The notes under the pieces: model-generated
Seen by the model: the letters and a program-made list of their open reading frames with translations, nothing else
Databases searched by the model: none
What the model was told of the DNA's origin: nothing
Made by a program: the position numbers and the translations under genes
NCBI GenBank assembly: GCA_015143295.1
Contig: CM026573.1
Location: 7,366,434-7,430,433 of the forward strand
Source: Tetracentron sinense
Lineage: Eukaryota; Streptophyta; Magnoliopsida; Trochodendrales; Trochodendraceae
Direction of reading: 5' to 3'
Length of the DNA: 64,000 nt
Part shown: in pieces, positions 1-12,299 of the stretch
Position numbering within the stretch: the first letter of the stretch is position 1
Layout of the letters: every line of letters starts with the position of its first letter

Positions 1-370
1 CCTATATTTGACCATGACAGATCTATAAATAGATAGATCTAAAATGTCTTTCAACCATGGAAATAAAAATCATCAAAACCGATATGTATTGCCCAATATG
101 TATTGGTTTCAACAAAAAACTATACGTTTAAAATAAAGGGTGATATGATAGTCTGAAACTAATATGTATCGAGATTCGGCCAATTTGTCTTGGCTTCGAG
201 GACTCGTTCAGCGCCTCTCTTATAAAAATAAAACCCTAATTTATAAATATTGTCCGATACGTATTGGTAGGATTCGGCCAATATGTTTAATTTATTTATT
301 TTTAAAACCCTAATTTAAGAATATCATCCAATACGTATCCTGAAACCTGTAATTTAATCCTTTGCTTTCA
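1..370. repeat. AT-rich repeat with GATACGTATTGG-like motifs, cut by window edge
   Basis: Short near-palindromic words (CCAATATGTATTGG, CCGATACGTATTGG, GGATTCGGCCAATATG) recur through this stretch. Plant hAT-like non-autonomous elements often carry such subterminal motif clusters. One end lies outside the window, so terminal repeats and a target duplication cannot be checked. No coding potential is seen. Confidence 0.4.
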
Positions 371-731
371 ACAATATAGGGAAAGATTGTTGAGAAAATC
401 CTTCATCCCGGTGATCAGCAGCCCTCGACAATTAATGCCTCCATCTCTTCCATCTTCTGCTTCCCTGTATTTTTCTATGGTCTAACATCTCATCATTTCC
501 AACTCCCTAACTTAGTTCAGATTGTGGGATTTTCTTTTGGAAATAAGGATTGAATCAAATCCACAACCTCCACGTTGCAACAGAGGGGCCTAATCTGATT
601 GAGCCACAACTCAACTCAACCTAGAAATTCTTCAGATTCAACCCAAAATTGAGAAAGCAGGCAGCAAGAGGATAGTTCATTTTTCCCGAAACATGGAAAA
701 CTCATTATTGAAAACCCAAAAGAATGCATAC

Positions 732-3700
732 CTTTAGCTCATTTTCAGTAGCTAGTTCATGAGATAATATCAATTTTCTTATTCTTTCAATCGGATCACG
801 CTCCTGGATATCACATGCCACCAAAAAATTACCATCTGAGTCCTGCACAACAAAAAAAGACTAATAACAAATGCACTTTGGAAAGCAAAAAAATTTCAAG
901 AATATGTCAACCTGTCTCACACCACTAATCGCATCACGGGTCGGTAGGTGCTCCCAGGATCGGACATTGAGTGCCCATGGTACCGGTAAGTGTCCATTTC
1001 CAGAATCAAAACACCCACATTAAGAGAAAAGTCATTAGATCAATAAACTAGTTTTAAGTATATGACAACTAGAAGTCCCAAAATACTAGCAGTAATTACT
1101 AGGAATAACTATAAGCTTATGCTTAATCATTAACAGAAATCTGAGTTATTCGATAAATGGTATTCATCTATCTATTCTTCCAATAAAAAGCACAAGTAGG
1201 AGGAAGCCAAAGTTTCCCTGCGGGTCAAATAGATTTGACTATGAAAATGAATGAGAAGATCATACTTGTGGACCATGGAGTACTAAGAGGCTAAGAGCTG
1301 AACAGAAACAGTGGAAAATTATATAATTTGGTTGTTCTATTATGGCTCATCCAGGACTAGCATAGGATGGAAGAAAGAGCTTGAAGCAATCAGAAACTTC
1401 ACACTAATAATATTGAGTGGGATTTGTGATCCTGTTTGGTACAACATTGAAGAAACAACCATTTAACTGGTTGTGGGGTTTACAACTATTAAGATTTGAT
1501 TGTTGATTTTTCTTTGAGGAGTAAAATTGTACACCATGTGTATTTCAAATGATCTAACTATTTGGAGACTTTTTATCTACATGGTTCTTTGCTTCTTCTT
1601 TTTTTACACAAAAAAAAAAAATCAATTCCAGGACCATATTTTACTAGAAATTGAAAATATCAGTAGTATGAAACCAACAGAAATAACAAAGCCACCTCAA
1701 TGTAACAACCCAAGGCATGCCTGTGTTCCAAATGACAGCAGAACATAAAACATGGAATATTGCATGCTCTGATTATATTAGAAGTGGGGTTCATAGCAAA
1801 GAATTTGAAGAAAGAATCTATAACAGAACAGCTTGATTAATGCACTCACAATAGGCCCATTCTTCAAAGCATTCTCGGTTGCAAATTTGCATGCCTACTT
1901 CACAGCAAGAGCATCCATACCATCTACCTGTTGCAAGATAAAACATGTGAGAAGCCGTGGCCATATATACATAGCATACAAATGATAATTATCAAAAATA
2001 ATAATTGCTTAATCTTCACTCGCCTTTTCTTCTATCACCTTCCCTCGTTTGACTTAATTTAGTATAAATGTATATATTGACAAACTATCTTAAATCAAAG
2101 ATGGTTATTTTTACCTTGCCAATGTGGATCTGTCAATAGTAACAAAATTCTTCGAATTTTTGAAAATTTCATGAATTATTTGCGAATTTTAGTTGTGCCG
2201 GATTATTCACGAATTTTAAGTTTACCGAATTATTCCCTAATTTCACAATAATTTGTTTAGTTCGACAAAGTAAACTATTTATTTTGAATATTATATAATC
2301 AAATTCTTGAATATATTTTTATAATTATAATTTTCTTCCCGCATTATTCCCAAATTTTTCCGGACTTAGACCATTGCCAAATTATTCCTGAACCCCGACT
2401 TTGTAACTAGGGCCCCCGACTTTGTAACTAGGGCCGGCTCGTCCATTAAGCCATCAAAGCTTGCGCTTTAGGCCACAAAAAAATGAAGACCCCAAAGCGT
2501 GGGCTTTGATGGCTTTATGAACCTGATTTAGTGAAAAGAAACCCTAAAAAGGATCCCATTTAAAAAAAAGCCCAATTTTATAACGAGTCCAATTAAAAAT
2601 AGGATAAAGCTTCTGAGACCCTCTTAGGGCCGAGACCACCGAGACCATCCTCTTAAAGCATGGGATTTCGGGTGGAGCCCACCATGTGAAATGGGCCCCA
2701 CCTGAAATCCCATGCTCTTAGAGCATGGTCTCGGTGGTCTCGGCCCTAAGAGGGTCTCGATAGCAAAGTCCTTAAAAATAAGCCTCATTTAGAATTCTCG
2801 CTTCAAGCCTCCAAATGGCTTAGGGCCCTGTTTGTAACTATGGATCTCTCTATCCAATATATACGCACATCATGTATCAAAAAATAATTCTCAAGAGTTA
2901 CATTAGCTCATCGTCCTCTATATCTCTGTGTTGGCTACTTGCGTGAAGCTTACCAATGGAAAAGACTAAGAAACTAGCTGCTACAGGGGGATTGGCGAAA
3001 AAGAGATTAAATGATTCTATTGACAAATACTCAACAAATTACACTTCAACCATGCATGCAGTGTGTCAAACAACACAATATCAAGACTGGGTCAACTTCC
3101 AACTAGCTCTTTAACTGAATTTTCTTGATCTGTGATCTATTGAAATATCCATCCAAATCACCTCCAACAGCTTCTCATGCTTATGTTTTATCACAGATCA
3201 TGACAATTTCCATAAAATACAAAACTTGCAAAATAGTTATTGGGATAACTCATTAATAATGGCAATGAAAACTTACAAAACAGTACAGCCACCCCAATTA
3301 GAAGTTCAAAACCATCATTTCAGTAGCTAGAACTAAGAAACATAACTTCAGAAACCATTAAAAACAGCAGAAAAGCTCAATTGAATTACATTCTTAATGT
3401 TCTTAACAAATTTATATGTGCGAACTGTACAATCTAAAAAAGAAGTATACTCAAACTAAAGAAACGAATCAAAAGCATTCAAAATTCAATCTCACCTTCA
3501 AACCAGGAACATAATCCCCTCGCTTATAATAAGCTGGACTTTTGGCCGCTCTCCATTCTAACAAATCAATCAAAACACAAAACCCAGAAACAAAAAACCA
3601 AGAACAACCCAATTCCTTCATAATCTCTCTAATAAACTCACAATGATTATTCTCACAAACCAAAATTGCAGGCAAATCCCAAAGCGCAGCCATATTAAGC

Positions 3701-4110
3701 GCTTCAAACAACTGCCCCTGATTCGCTGCACCATCACCGTACAAAGCAAACGTAACAGTTCCATCTTTCGAGTACTTCTGCGCAAAAGCCAACCCGCACC
3801 CGAGAGGCACCTGGGCACCCACAATTCCATGCCCGCCATAAAACCCACAATCCTTCTTGTAAAAATGCATCGACCAGCCTTTCCCTTTGGAGCACCCGGT
3901 TTTCCGACCCATCAATTCAGAAAAAGCCTGGACCATCGACCCGCCCCACCCGAGAAAGAGACGCTGGTTTGGACGGTGAGGATTGAGTTGTCGTCGGTTG
4001 ATGAGGAGAATGGACGGCGGAGAGATGGGGAGGAGGACAGGGAGGTTAGGAGCTTGGAACGAGAGGAGGATGCTATGCAGTTTAGAACCAACCCTCACTC
4101 ACTCGCTCGC
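732..4110 (-). pseudogene. Pyruvate dehydrogenase E1 alpha subunit pseudogene (mitochondrial type)
   Basis: The intact parent encodes the thiamine-diphosphate-binding E1-alpha subunit of mitochondrial pyruvate dehydrogenase. The first exon block (about 3495-4090) reads [29 protein letters not shown] and the cofactor motif [20 protein letters not shown], then AEWRAAKSP-like text and [12 protein letters not shown]. Further exons lie at 1850-1927 (VDGMDALAVK), about 912-1005 ([19 protein letters not shown]) and 732-803 (ERDPIERIRKLILSHELATE), with GT-AG borders mostly kept, so this is not a retrocopy. It is dead: a transit-peptide-like segment ([20 protein letters not shown]) is joined out of frame to the LG(W)[12 protein letters not shown] region, dropping about 85 codons; the GMGTA segment after ENNH is lost; there is an in-frame TAG at ALAVK*AC; one base is missing at STYRTRD. 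The C-terminal exon was not found. A 170-bp MITE sits in one intron. Confidence 0.88.
2602..2771. mobile_element. Mutator-type MITE, copy 1 (170 bp hairpin)
   Basis: Ends read GGATAAAGCTTCTGAGACC and, on the other strand, GGACTTTGCTATCGAGACC; nearly the whole element folds into one hairpin around the centre CCACCATGTGAAATGGG. A perfect 9-bp duplication, TTAAAAATA, flanks it at 2593-2601 and 2772-2780. Nine-base duplications are typical of Mutator-like elements. It lies in an intron of the PDH E1-alpha pseudogene. Two further copies are at 22415 and 36080. Confidence 0.9.
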
Positions 4111-4829
4111 TCTTTCTTCTGTTTGGATCTAATGGGTTTGGCCTTTGGAGAGCAAAGGGGAAGGTAGCTGGGAATGAAAAGTAGTCGAGGCGAGTGCATA
4201 TGTACTTTATCCATTTGTGTTAAAGCAATAGTAAATTACGTAACCACCCCTTACATTTTCTGAAATTACGCTGTCCTCATTTCCCATACTATCACTCAGT
4301 CACTTTCAGAAGTCTATTTTACCCGAGATCAAATCACAGTCAATCGCGATTAAATTAACCATGGTTAAGATTCATTAACTCATACGGTTCAACACCTCTC
4401 CTTAAGGAAATGAATCTATTTGGGATCCCTCACCTCTCTTCGAGAAGCAGATTAAAAAAACGTATAATACCCGGTGCTTGCTCCAAATGATAGGTAGGAT
4501 ATGACCTCTCTTATAAGAGATGATTTATTTTCAAAGGGTGAAAACTTATAAGTGGTTCACTCTATGCTATTAACCACCACTAACTAATGCTACTAACTGT
4601 AGGTAAACGATATCGTTATAAAAACAATATATAAATAAAATAGTTTTTATATTGACTTAACTGAGGATTGGTCAAACAATTTTTTGATCTGAAGGAATAC
4701 TGCTATCATTTATCAAATGCTAGTAGTACTTGTTATCATTTATCTACTGTTAGTAATGATCATCGATTAATGGTTAGTAATAGGGAGTAGAACTCTTATA
4801 TATGTAAGTTAGCTTGCTTGTGCTTTTAG

Positions 4830-5295
4830 TCTAGTTCAATATTATTTGGTTTGTCGGTTCACTCGGTTCGAATTCAGGTTCGCAGTTCATCACTCTAGAG
4901 TAACCCGATTCGCTAGGAGTAGGATGAGATAATTCGTTTTTCGGTTCACTTAGGTTTTCTAGTTTGATTCACTAGCTTGGTTCGCTATTTCAGCATGTAA
5001 AACAAATATATATTTTAAATTATAATATAAAAATATATATCTTTTAGACACGTAAATAATATATTACAAATACTTTTTTGAAAAATAATTAAAATAATAT
5101 ATTTTTATGAACGGTTTGTTAACTCAAAGTATAAATTTGTGGAATCTAAAGAAAAATATCAATGAATTTGAATAGAAAATTTGAGAAACGAAGATTGTTT
5201 TGAAACAACTACGTGGTTCCCTCAATTTCACGAACGAATCCGAACCAAACCACGAACTAGTTCGGATTCGCTCGGTTCGTGGTTCACTAGCATGT
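4830..5295. repeat. hAT-like non-autonomous element with GGTTCG/CGAACC motifs
   Basis: Both flanks of this stretch are rich in GGTTCACTCGGTTCG-like words (4850-4985) and their complements (5210-5290), around an AT-rich core. This layout of subterminal motif clusters in inverse orientation is common in plant hAT-like MITEs. No clean target duplication was found. A related piece lies at 53760-53830. Confidence 0.45.
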
Positions 5296-5605
5296 AGAGA
5301 ACATGGTAACCCTGGATTAAGTAATTGCATCTCCCTCTCTTTATCTAATATTTTTCTTAAGAGGAATAATCTCCTCATTTGAGGAGGGGAGTGAGCCGTC
5401 TCACATTCACAAAATCCCTTTAACTCTTGTTGAACTCTTGTTAAAAAGTTTTTACCCTTGTAGTTAATATTATTTTCTCTAAAAACTAAGGATAAATGCT
5501 TTAACCCAGGGTTAATAAATCTTATCTACAATTAAAGAAAGTTAAAAAGAAACACATGACAAATTTTAGAGGAGGGAGACGGCTCACTCTCCTCCCCGTA
5601 CGAGG

Positions 5606-6001
5606 AGGGGATTATTTTTCTTTTCTTAATATCTACTAACTTTTGAGGAGCTAAGGAATAATTTGCAAATAGTTTGAGTAGGGGATTATTTTTCTTTTTC
5701 TTAATATCTACTTAGACTTAGACTTCCGACTTGGACTTTTGAGGAGCTAAGGAGAAATTTGCAAGTAGTTTGGAGCATGGATTTTGCTAGCCTCTTTCCC
5801 TCATTTGTCCTATCCCCAAAAGGAGGAAAAAGATGGGATATTGGTGAGACTAAGGGATTATTTTCCCTTCTTAGATATCTACTTGGACGTTTTGAGGAGC
5901 CAAAGAATAATTTGCAAGTAGTTTGGAGCATGGATTTTGGTAGCCTCTCTCCCTCATTTGTCCTAATCCCCAAAAGGAGGAAAAATATGGGGTTTTGTTG
6001 A
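5606..6001. repeat. Degenerate tandem repeat, about 150-175 bp unit
   Basis: The phrase GGGGATTATTTTTC ... TTTTGAGGAGC ... TTTGCAAGTAGTTTGGAGC starts near 5607, 5681 and 5854. The last two units also share a long block with CTCATTTGTCCT and CCCCAAAAGGAGGAAAAA. Open frames here are by-products of the repeat. No function is apparent. Confidence 0.7.
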
Positions 6002-6030
6002 GACCGATGGAGTATGAAACTCCAAGTGAC

Positions 6031-6241
6031 GTTTTTTTTTTTTTAACGAGGAACCCCAAGCCCACCCTTCAGGTAGACCGGGTAAACCCCAGGTGTATGC
6101 AAGACCCCGGAACCCACACGGACCGGTAAGCCCGAGGCCCATGAGAATGGAACCTTGTGCGGGTGGCCTCAAAGGGATGACAAGAGTTGAACTCGAGACA
6201 TCCGCTTTTGGAGGCTTAGTTCCACCCACTGAGCTAAGCGC
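6031..6241 (-). mobile_element. tRNA-derived SINE
   Basis: On the minus strand the element opens with an RNA polymerase III A box (TTAGCTCAGTGG), followed about 30 bases on by a B box (GAGTTCAACTCTT, close to GGTTCGANTCC), a roughly 150-base body and a terminal A run next to 6031. The head gives no full cloverleaf, so it is a SINE and not a tRNA gene. A flanking target duplication could not be made out. Confidence 0.75.
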
Positions 6242-6622
6242 TAAAGACTAATGTATATACTCTTAATTTAAAAAAAAAAAAAACTATATCATGTGCTTTC
6301 ACTGCGTTTTGGGAAAAAATGAACAAATGGAGGTGATTGTAGCAGAACGAGGATTTAATATTTACTCGGAACTTTTCAAAATAAAAATTGTAAATAATTC
6401 GTTTTCAATTTTTAAAATTCATAACTCTTTAAAAAAAGTCACGATTTTTTTTCAAAAGCTGTGACTACTTTGTGAATTAATCGTTCAACAAAAAAATTGA
6501 ATATTATTCGAGACTTCTAAGAAAAATCGATCAACTTTGTTACTATGTTGCTGATAAACATTACATGCCGCTTGGAGCCCCTGTAGTAAGTTAATATAAT
6601 AAGAGGGCCAGGTAGAGGCAGC

Positions 6623-6692
6623 TTGACTGAGAGACTCATGAGAGACCTGAGAAGAGAAGCCTTTCCTCGAAGGTATGAACCAAGACAGTCAA
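6623..6692. promoter_or_regulatory. Two W-box motifs upstream of EDS1
   Basis: TTGACT occurs on the plus strand at 6623-6628 and on the minus strand at 6687-6692, about 180-250 bases before the EDS1 start codon. TTGAC[C/T] is the core bound by WRKY factors, which drive many immune genes. The motif is short and chance occurrence is possible. Confidence 0.4.
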
Positions 6693-6870
6693 ACACGCAT
6701 CAATGATAATGTAAGGACCAAAACACCATTGCAGATCCATAGCATGATGTTTTGGAACCCAATGAGCATATGGGTAATTTTAGTAATTAGCACAGGCACT
6801 TTGATCAGTGACCCCTCTTAAATTTCTTGCTATATATGTTTTAGCCTCTGGAACTGCTAATTGTGAAGAA

Positions 6871-9786
6871 ATGGAGAGGAGAAAGCTTGGTGAGAGTGTA
6901 GGTATAAGAGATGATCTTATACAGAAAGCTTGCTCTATTGCCATGGCAGCTCACAACTCTCCTGCAACCACTTTTCTTCTAGACAAACCTCACAATTCAT
7001 CCCACGCCATTTTCGCCTTTGCTGGTTCTTGGTCTGTTGATGACTGGTTTGCTCACAAGTCTTTCGGAGATTCGAATATCAATCTCAGTCTCTTCCCTTC
7101 TCTTAGAAGTATTGGCAATGACCAAACTGCAGTCATCAACAGAGCATTTCTCCGGCAATTCGAGACAGTTTTAAGGACTTCTCCGCTCTCCTACGAGGTA
7201 CAAAATTTGGTCATTTCCATTTTTTTTAACACCCAGTGGGACATGGACCCTATCAGTTCATTAATAAATTAAGAAGATACAATCAAGAGGAGACATAAAC
7301 CTTACCTCATACTCGAACCAACTATTATATTCTCTATTCTGAACAAGGTTTGAAATTGCTTTTATATCGGCAATTTCGGTCCTCCAATCAAAATTGAAAT
7401 TTCAGGTTTCTCGGCAAAAATCAGAAATTTTATTTATTTTTTATAAAAATTAAACATTTTCACTATATTTCACGAAAATTCAGGGCAAATTTTCAGAAAA
7501 TTTCTGTCAACATTTCGGAATATTTTGGCTTTATTAAAATTTAATATATTTGGATAATATTATTATTTTATTTTCAATTTTAATTTTGATATTTCACAGT
7601 ACAATTCATGCAATTGAAATAGGAAGAAAAAATTTCCTTCAAAAACTGTTGAATTTTCTTTCTTCAAACTGTTAGAAAATTGGAAATAGTGTTAAGGTGG
7701 ATAGTATTTTGAATTTTCAGGTGACGAGAGCTGTGACTGAGAAGAAGCAAATAGTGTTTACAGGGCACTCGTCAGGTGGTCCGGTCGCTATCCTTGCAAG
7801 CATCTGGTTACTGGAACAACATCTACAATTAGATAGCGATGAGCAAATTACTCCTTTCTGTGTGACTTTTGGATCTCCACTTGTTGGTGATCGGGTTTTT
7901 GGACATGCTCTCAGGCGAGAGAATTGGTCTCACCACTTTGTACACTTTGTCATGAGATATGACATTATTCCTCGGATTTTACTCGCTCCTCTTACATCAA
8001 TCGAGCGAGAATTACCAGAAATTCTCCAAATCTTCAATCCAACATCCAATTATTTCGGACTCGAATCCATAGGAAAAACCAGGGAAGCCTCAGTTTTTTT
8101 TAGTACTGTAGTGAGGAATATATCATCAGTTGCAAGCCACGCCGCCTGTTCATTCATGGGTTGCACCAATTTGTTGTTGGAAGCTGTAACTAGCTTCATT
8201 GAACTTAGCCCTTACAGACCTTTCGGAACCTATGTCTTCTGTACTGGGAATGGAAAACTAGTCATCGTGAAGAATCCGGATGCTGTTCTGCAAATATTGT
8301 TCTACTGTGTTCAGCTAGGCCACGGACTAGAACTTGATGAGACTGCTTACAGAAGTCTAAAGGAACATCTACTCTACGAAACTGAGTTGCAAGAAAGCTT
8401 GGAAATGCAAGATGTAGTGAACTTAGATCATCCAGAAGAAGTTCCATTATATTTGGAAAGTGGTGCTACTGATGAGATGAAATCTGTTGACATGGCCTTA
8501 AATGATCTTGGGTTGGTAAGTGTTTCTTATTTCATCTTGGGTTGGTAAGTGTTTCTTATTTCTCTCCCTTCTTATCACTTCGATCTACAGTTAACGATTT
8601 TAAATCGTTATGTTTTCAGCACAATTTAGCGGAACATAAGAAAGATACTTCTCAAAAATAAATCTAAGAAACACACTTAAAACAAACGAGATAGATGTGA
8701 CATAATAAAATTTTGGGTATTTTACAACACTTAGAAATGTGTTGATGAATATAACCATATTTTTTTTGCTAGGTGATGAATATAACCAGATTAATTCCTA
8801 CAATAATCTTGTTTCTTTTTTCCTTTTTTATCCGTCCAAACGTAGTTCCACTGTTTCTTTTTTTTCGTAATTGATTCTAACGGACAATTACCAAACTTGT
8901 TCTCTGCACAAAATTAATTCTAAAAGTCAAAACTCATGATAATAAATTCTTTTCCAGAATGAGAGAATCACCAAAATTGATGTCAAATGGTCCCTAACTG
9001 AATCTAGGCTGATCTTTTTCGTCTTTGGGATTCCAGAGCACGAGAGCCAGGTTGTGCATTTGTGCTGCCAGAGAGTTTGAGAAGCAAAAGCTGAGAAATC
9101 AGGCAAAGATCAACTCCTACTATAGCAAGATAGAAGATGGACTAAATAGAATTCATGGCTATCGAGCCACATGCGAAGTACATGAGGTGGGCTACTATGA
9201 CGCCTTCAAGATTCAAAGGGAACAGAGGGATTTCAACACAAATTTGAAGAGGGTTGATTTAGCTGGAATGTGGGATGAGATTATCGAAATGTTGAGGAGG
9301 TACGAACTCCCCGATGGCTTTGAAGTTCAGAAGGAGTGGGTAGAGTTGGGGACCAAGTACCGGTGCCTTGTCGAGCCTATAGAGATCGCCAACTACTATC
9401 GACACTCGATGAACCAAGGCCTGGGGCCCTACTTGATAAAGGGTCGGCCGAAGCGTTATAGGTACAACCAGAGATGGTTCGAGCACATTCATCGAATGAC
9501 TGCAGAGTCCTGCTCAGCATCCTGCTTCTGGGCTGAGGTAGAAGAGCTCTGTTCTGAAACTAGTAATAGAACTTTTGAAGAAATGAAGAGGAGAGTGTTG
9601 GGACTAGAGAGAGAGGTGTTGAGATGGGTTAGCTCTGGGGAGCTCAGAAGGGATGTGTTCTTCGAGGAATCTACATTTGTCAAGTGGTGGATGACGCTCC
9701 CTCGCCTACACAGATCAGGGTCTTGCATTGCACGACTCATGGATGGGAAAGGAACAAACTTTCCGAACCTTCCGACCTCCAGTTAG
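6871..9786 (+). CDS. EDS1: EDS1 lipase-like immune regulator, three exons, 623 aa
   Basis: EDS1 is a nucleo-cytoplasmic hub of plant immunity; it pairs with PAD4 or SAG101 to relay signals from TIR-type receptors. Exons are 6871-7197, 7721-8515 and 9037-9786, all phase 0, with GT-AG introns of about 520 bases. The 623-residue product has the family's usual length. The N-terminal alpha/beta-hydrolase domain keeps GHSSGG (Ser126), RYDIIPRI (Asp190) and a His near residue 325 in RSLKEH, the positions of the lipase-like triad, which is not needed for signalling in Arabidopsis. LSPYRPFGTYVF and LNDLGLSTRAR are family signatures. Exon 3 encodes the all-helical EP domain with GYYDAFK, LVEPIEIANYYRH and CFWAEVEEL. 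The start codon chosen gives MERRKLGES; upstream in-frame text is not EDS1-like. Oddity: the intron 2 donor is tandemly duplicated (8505-8562). Confidence 0.95.
8505..8562 (+). repeat. 29-bp perfect tandem duplication spanning the EDS1 intron 2 donor
   Basis: The 29-base unit (ATCTTGGGTTGGTAAG then TGTTTCTTATTTC) occurs twice back to back at 8505-8533 and 8534-8562. Each copy carries an identical donor, G|GTAAGT, at 8516 and 8545. Only the first keeps the EDS1 frame; use of the second adds 29 bases, changing frame and removing the EP domain. Confidence 0.95.
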
Positions 9787-9925
9787 ACACATCAAAGCTG
9801 CTTCATCTTCAATAGTCAGCAAATAGGTTATCTTATTTAAACAGTTTTTAATTGCATTCTAAATTAAAGTTTGGTCTGTCTCTAGTACTCAGAAAATAAC
9901 AAAAGTTACAGAGAGAATATGTACC
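9787..9925. other. EDS1 3' flank
   Basis: Short AT-rich stretch after the EDS1 stop codon; probably the 3' untranslated region. No clear polyadenylation signal was picked out. Confidence 0.4.
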
Positions 9926-9928
9926 AGG

Positions 9929-10127
9929 TCCTTGAAGAAAACTTTGCCATGCTGCTCTTTGTGCTGCATTGCCGATCCCAAACCCAGATAAAGGAGGAGG
10001 GTAGCACGTCAGGTTGGCAGAATAACCCTCTAAATCATGATAAACTCCAGGTCCTTGAAGAATAGAAAGTTGCATTCTTGTAGCTTCCCTCTGTTTTCCT
10101 CTGAATTTTTGGGAGTATGCAGGCACT
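9929..10127 (-). pseudogene. Unidentified coding-like exon
   Basis: Minus-strand open text bounded by a plausible acceptor (TTTAAG| near 10127) and donor (CCTG|GTACAT near 9929). It reads SQKFRGKQREATRMQLS, ILQGPGVYHDLEGYSAN, CYPPPLSGFGIGNAAQRAA and WQSFLQGPG. Composition and the absence of stops suggest a real or formerly real exon. I do not recognise the protein. No neighbouring exon could be joined to it with confidence, so it may be a relic of a dispersed gene copy. Confidence 0.4.
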
Positions 10128-10129
10128 TA

Positions 10130-12240
10130 AACCAGGAAAAAATCATTAGCATTCAAGCAGGTTGTTTTGGACCCTGTTTCTGAAATGGGGTGTTATTCAA
10201 ATGGTCCATCAGAGACACTTGGATGCACGATAGATTTGTGTTACTTGAATTGTAACTATCTACCCCTAAAAATTAGTTTATGTTATGGTTATGTAGTTTC
10301 CCAGTTTGGTTCGATTTGTTCAGTTTCGCAATTCAACAAACCTTTAATGAAAAGACCTACTCTCTGATGGAGAACTTGAGATCAAGACCCAAGGAGAACT
10401 GCTGATTGATTGGTAGGGGTGCGCCCACTCACGCCAAAACTAACACTGACCCTAACTAGTATCTTACATGAAAAATTGAAACTCAAAAGAAAATTGCCCA
10501 TATGAGCAACTAATGCACTATGGGGTTCTAGCCTTCTAGGGAATTATGTGGGGCTTCAGGGGCGCTTTTTTTTAGGGCCAAGCTCGTGGGCCATCTCATC
10601 CCTTTATAAAGATTTATTTGTGGTTCTTTATTTTCTGCAAGTCAGCAGGCGGGAGGGACTTGCCCCCTAGCTCTGCCTGTGTAAGCAAACCTCTGCCTCT
10701 CAAAAGATAACCATGAACTCAAAATGAAATCCCTTTGGATAGTTTTATTTTTCTGCAATCAGAAACATTAGGATCACCTGAGATCTGAGCCACATATAGG
10801 ATATAGTACTGGGGTGACAGGTAGTTTAGGCTGTGGACGAACAGTATTTAACTGCCTTTTCCTCCTCTGTGTTCAAAAGCTCACACCACTTCCCCCTGAA
10901 TGAAGCCAATAATACTTCACTTCTATTTATTCCATCCCCCCTCCCCCCCCTGCCAACCTCTAAAAGTACATAGAAATTTTAAAAAAAATAATAATCAGAG
11001 AATATACAAGTCTCCACATACATCCATTCTGATGACATAACAAACTGAGAATCTATGAATGTATTTGTCAAACAACCACTACAGGTTATGTATACATATT
11101 TTGGATAGCATAAACAACATAACCAAATATAAAGTTGTCCAGACACCAAGATGTAAATTTCATGCATGCGAGAAACACTCAATTTCATCCACCATGAACA
11201 CATTTGATTGTAGCGGCAAATGCAGCATCAATTATAAGTATTCATATTCAGACGAAAACAATGGCTACAACCAAAGATGAAGTTACAATGCTGTTAAAGA
11301 CAAATTTTACCATAGCCTCAATCATCGATATTTAGAATAAAATACTACCAGCATGCTACACTGGAATGTTTTGTCAAGTATAACAGGTTGAATCCCAGTT
11401 AAAATGGTCAATAGGATGGATAATAGAATAAAAAAAATCTTCACACTAGAAGCTTGACTATGCTAACCTCTAGGGTAAAATATTCATGCAACCTATAACT
11501 CAAGAATAGGAAAGAATAGAAACCGAATATTGCATTCAAACAAAACAAGAAACAGTTTCCAGACCACGGATGAATGCCACGTACTATTCTCCTCATAGTA
11601 GCTGCACGATAGACTACTCTAATAATTTACCAAATACTACATTAAAAACACAAATCATACACTGCCCAAACAAAGTTCTGTTACATTGTATGACTTCATG
11701 CCCATGCATTTCAAATTAAAGTGACAGACTGCCTGCCAAAGGAATACCCCACCTCCAACATGAATACGCAAATGGAAGTGAATTTTGAATTCACTTCTCT
11801 TGATTGTTAAGAAAATCTGCAGCAGACATTCCAAGGGAAAGTCTTCACCTCAACAAGACATTGCTTTTCCAATTTCTAGTGACGCATCCATAATTGCCGT
11901 CAGACCCGTTGAACTTGAACATTCAGATCACATAAATATGGCAGCGTTGATAGTATTTTTTTTCCTTGTTTTAATGGTAAATCAAAGCAGATATATTAGT
12001 ATGAGAAAAAAGATAGGACACAAGGACGAGTTCACGAGAGAGTGGACCCAAAGGAAAAGAGAGCACAAGGAAAAGACTGCTGAAAGTGAGAGGAGCTACC
12101 TTATAGCTAGTACGAAGAAAAAGCAACAAAAGAACAGATGTTGTTTGACCGATGTGATCAGAAACTAGCCCTCTTGAGCAAGCTGTTCTACTGCATGTGA
12201 GCTGCTATCTAACCCAGATTTGCAGTCACCTCTAGCAGAG
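10130..12240. other. Intergenic, no recognised gene
   Basis: AT-rich sequence with short open frames on both strands, none with a known domain. A C-rich patch lies near 10937-10953. The longest frame (11785-12168, plus) is Lys-rich and low in complexity toward its end; I do not support it as a gene. Confidence 0.4.
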
Positions 12241-12299
12241 AGTCAATAGAGTAATAGGCAACGAGACCTCGAACAAATCTGCTCTTGAGATGCTACAAT

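Noticed and set aside
370-731. C-terminal exon of the PDH E1-alpha pseudogene
   Set aside because: No text resembling the usual ELFTNVYVKG end was found on the minus strand here.
3643-4167. 174-codon plus-strand frame
   Set aside because: It is antisense to the PDH E1-alpha pseudogene exon, whose minus-strand text is clearly homologous.
6031-6241. Possible tRNA gene on the minus strand
   Set aside because: A and B boxes are present but no acceptor stem or anticodon arm forms, and an A tail follows; it is a SINE.
6826-6840. TATATAT as the EDS1 TATA box
   Set aside because: It stands only about 40 bases before the start codon, leaving almost no 5' untranslated region; other promoters are possible.
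8262-8447. Minus-strand frame within EDS1 exon 2
   Set aside because: Shadow of the EDS1 coding strand.
11785-12168. 127-codon plus-strand frame
   Set aside because: Lys-rich, no domain, no splice partner; likely chance.
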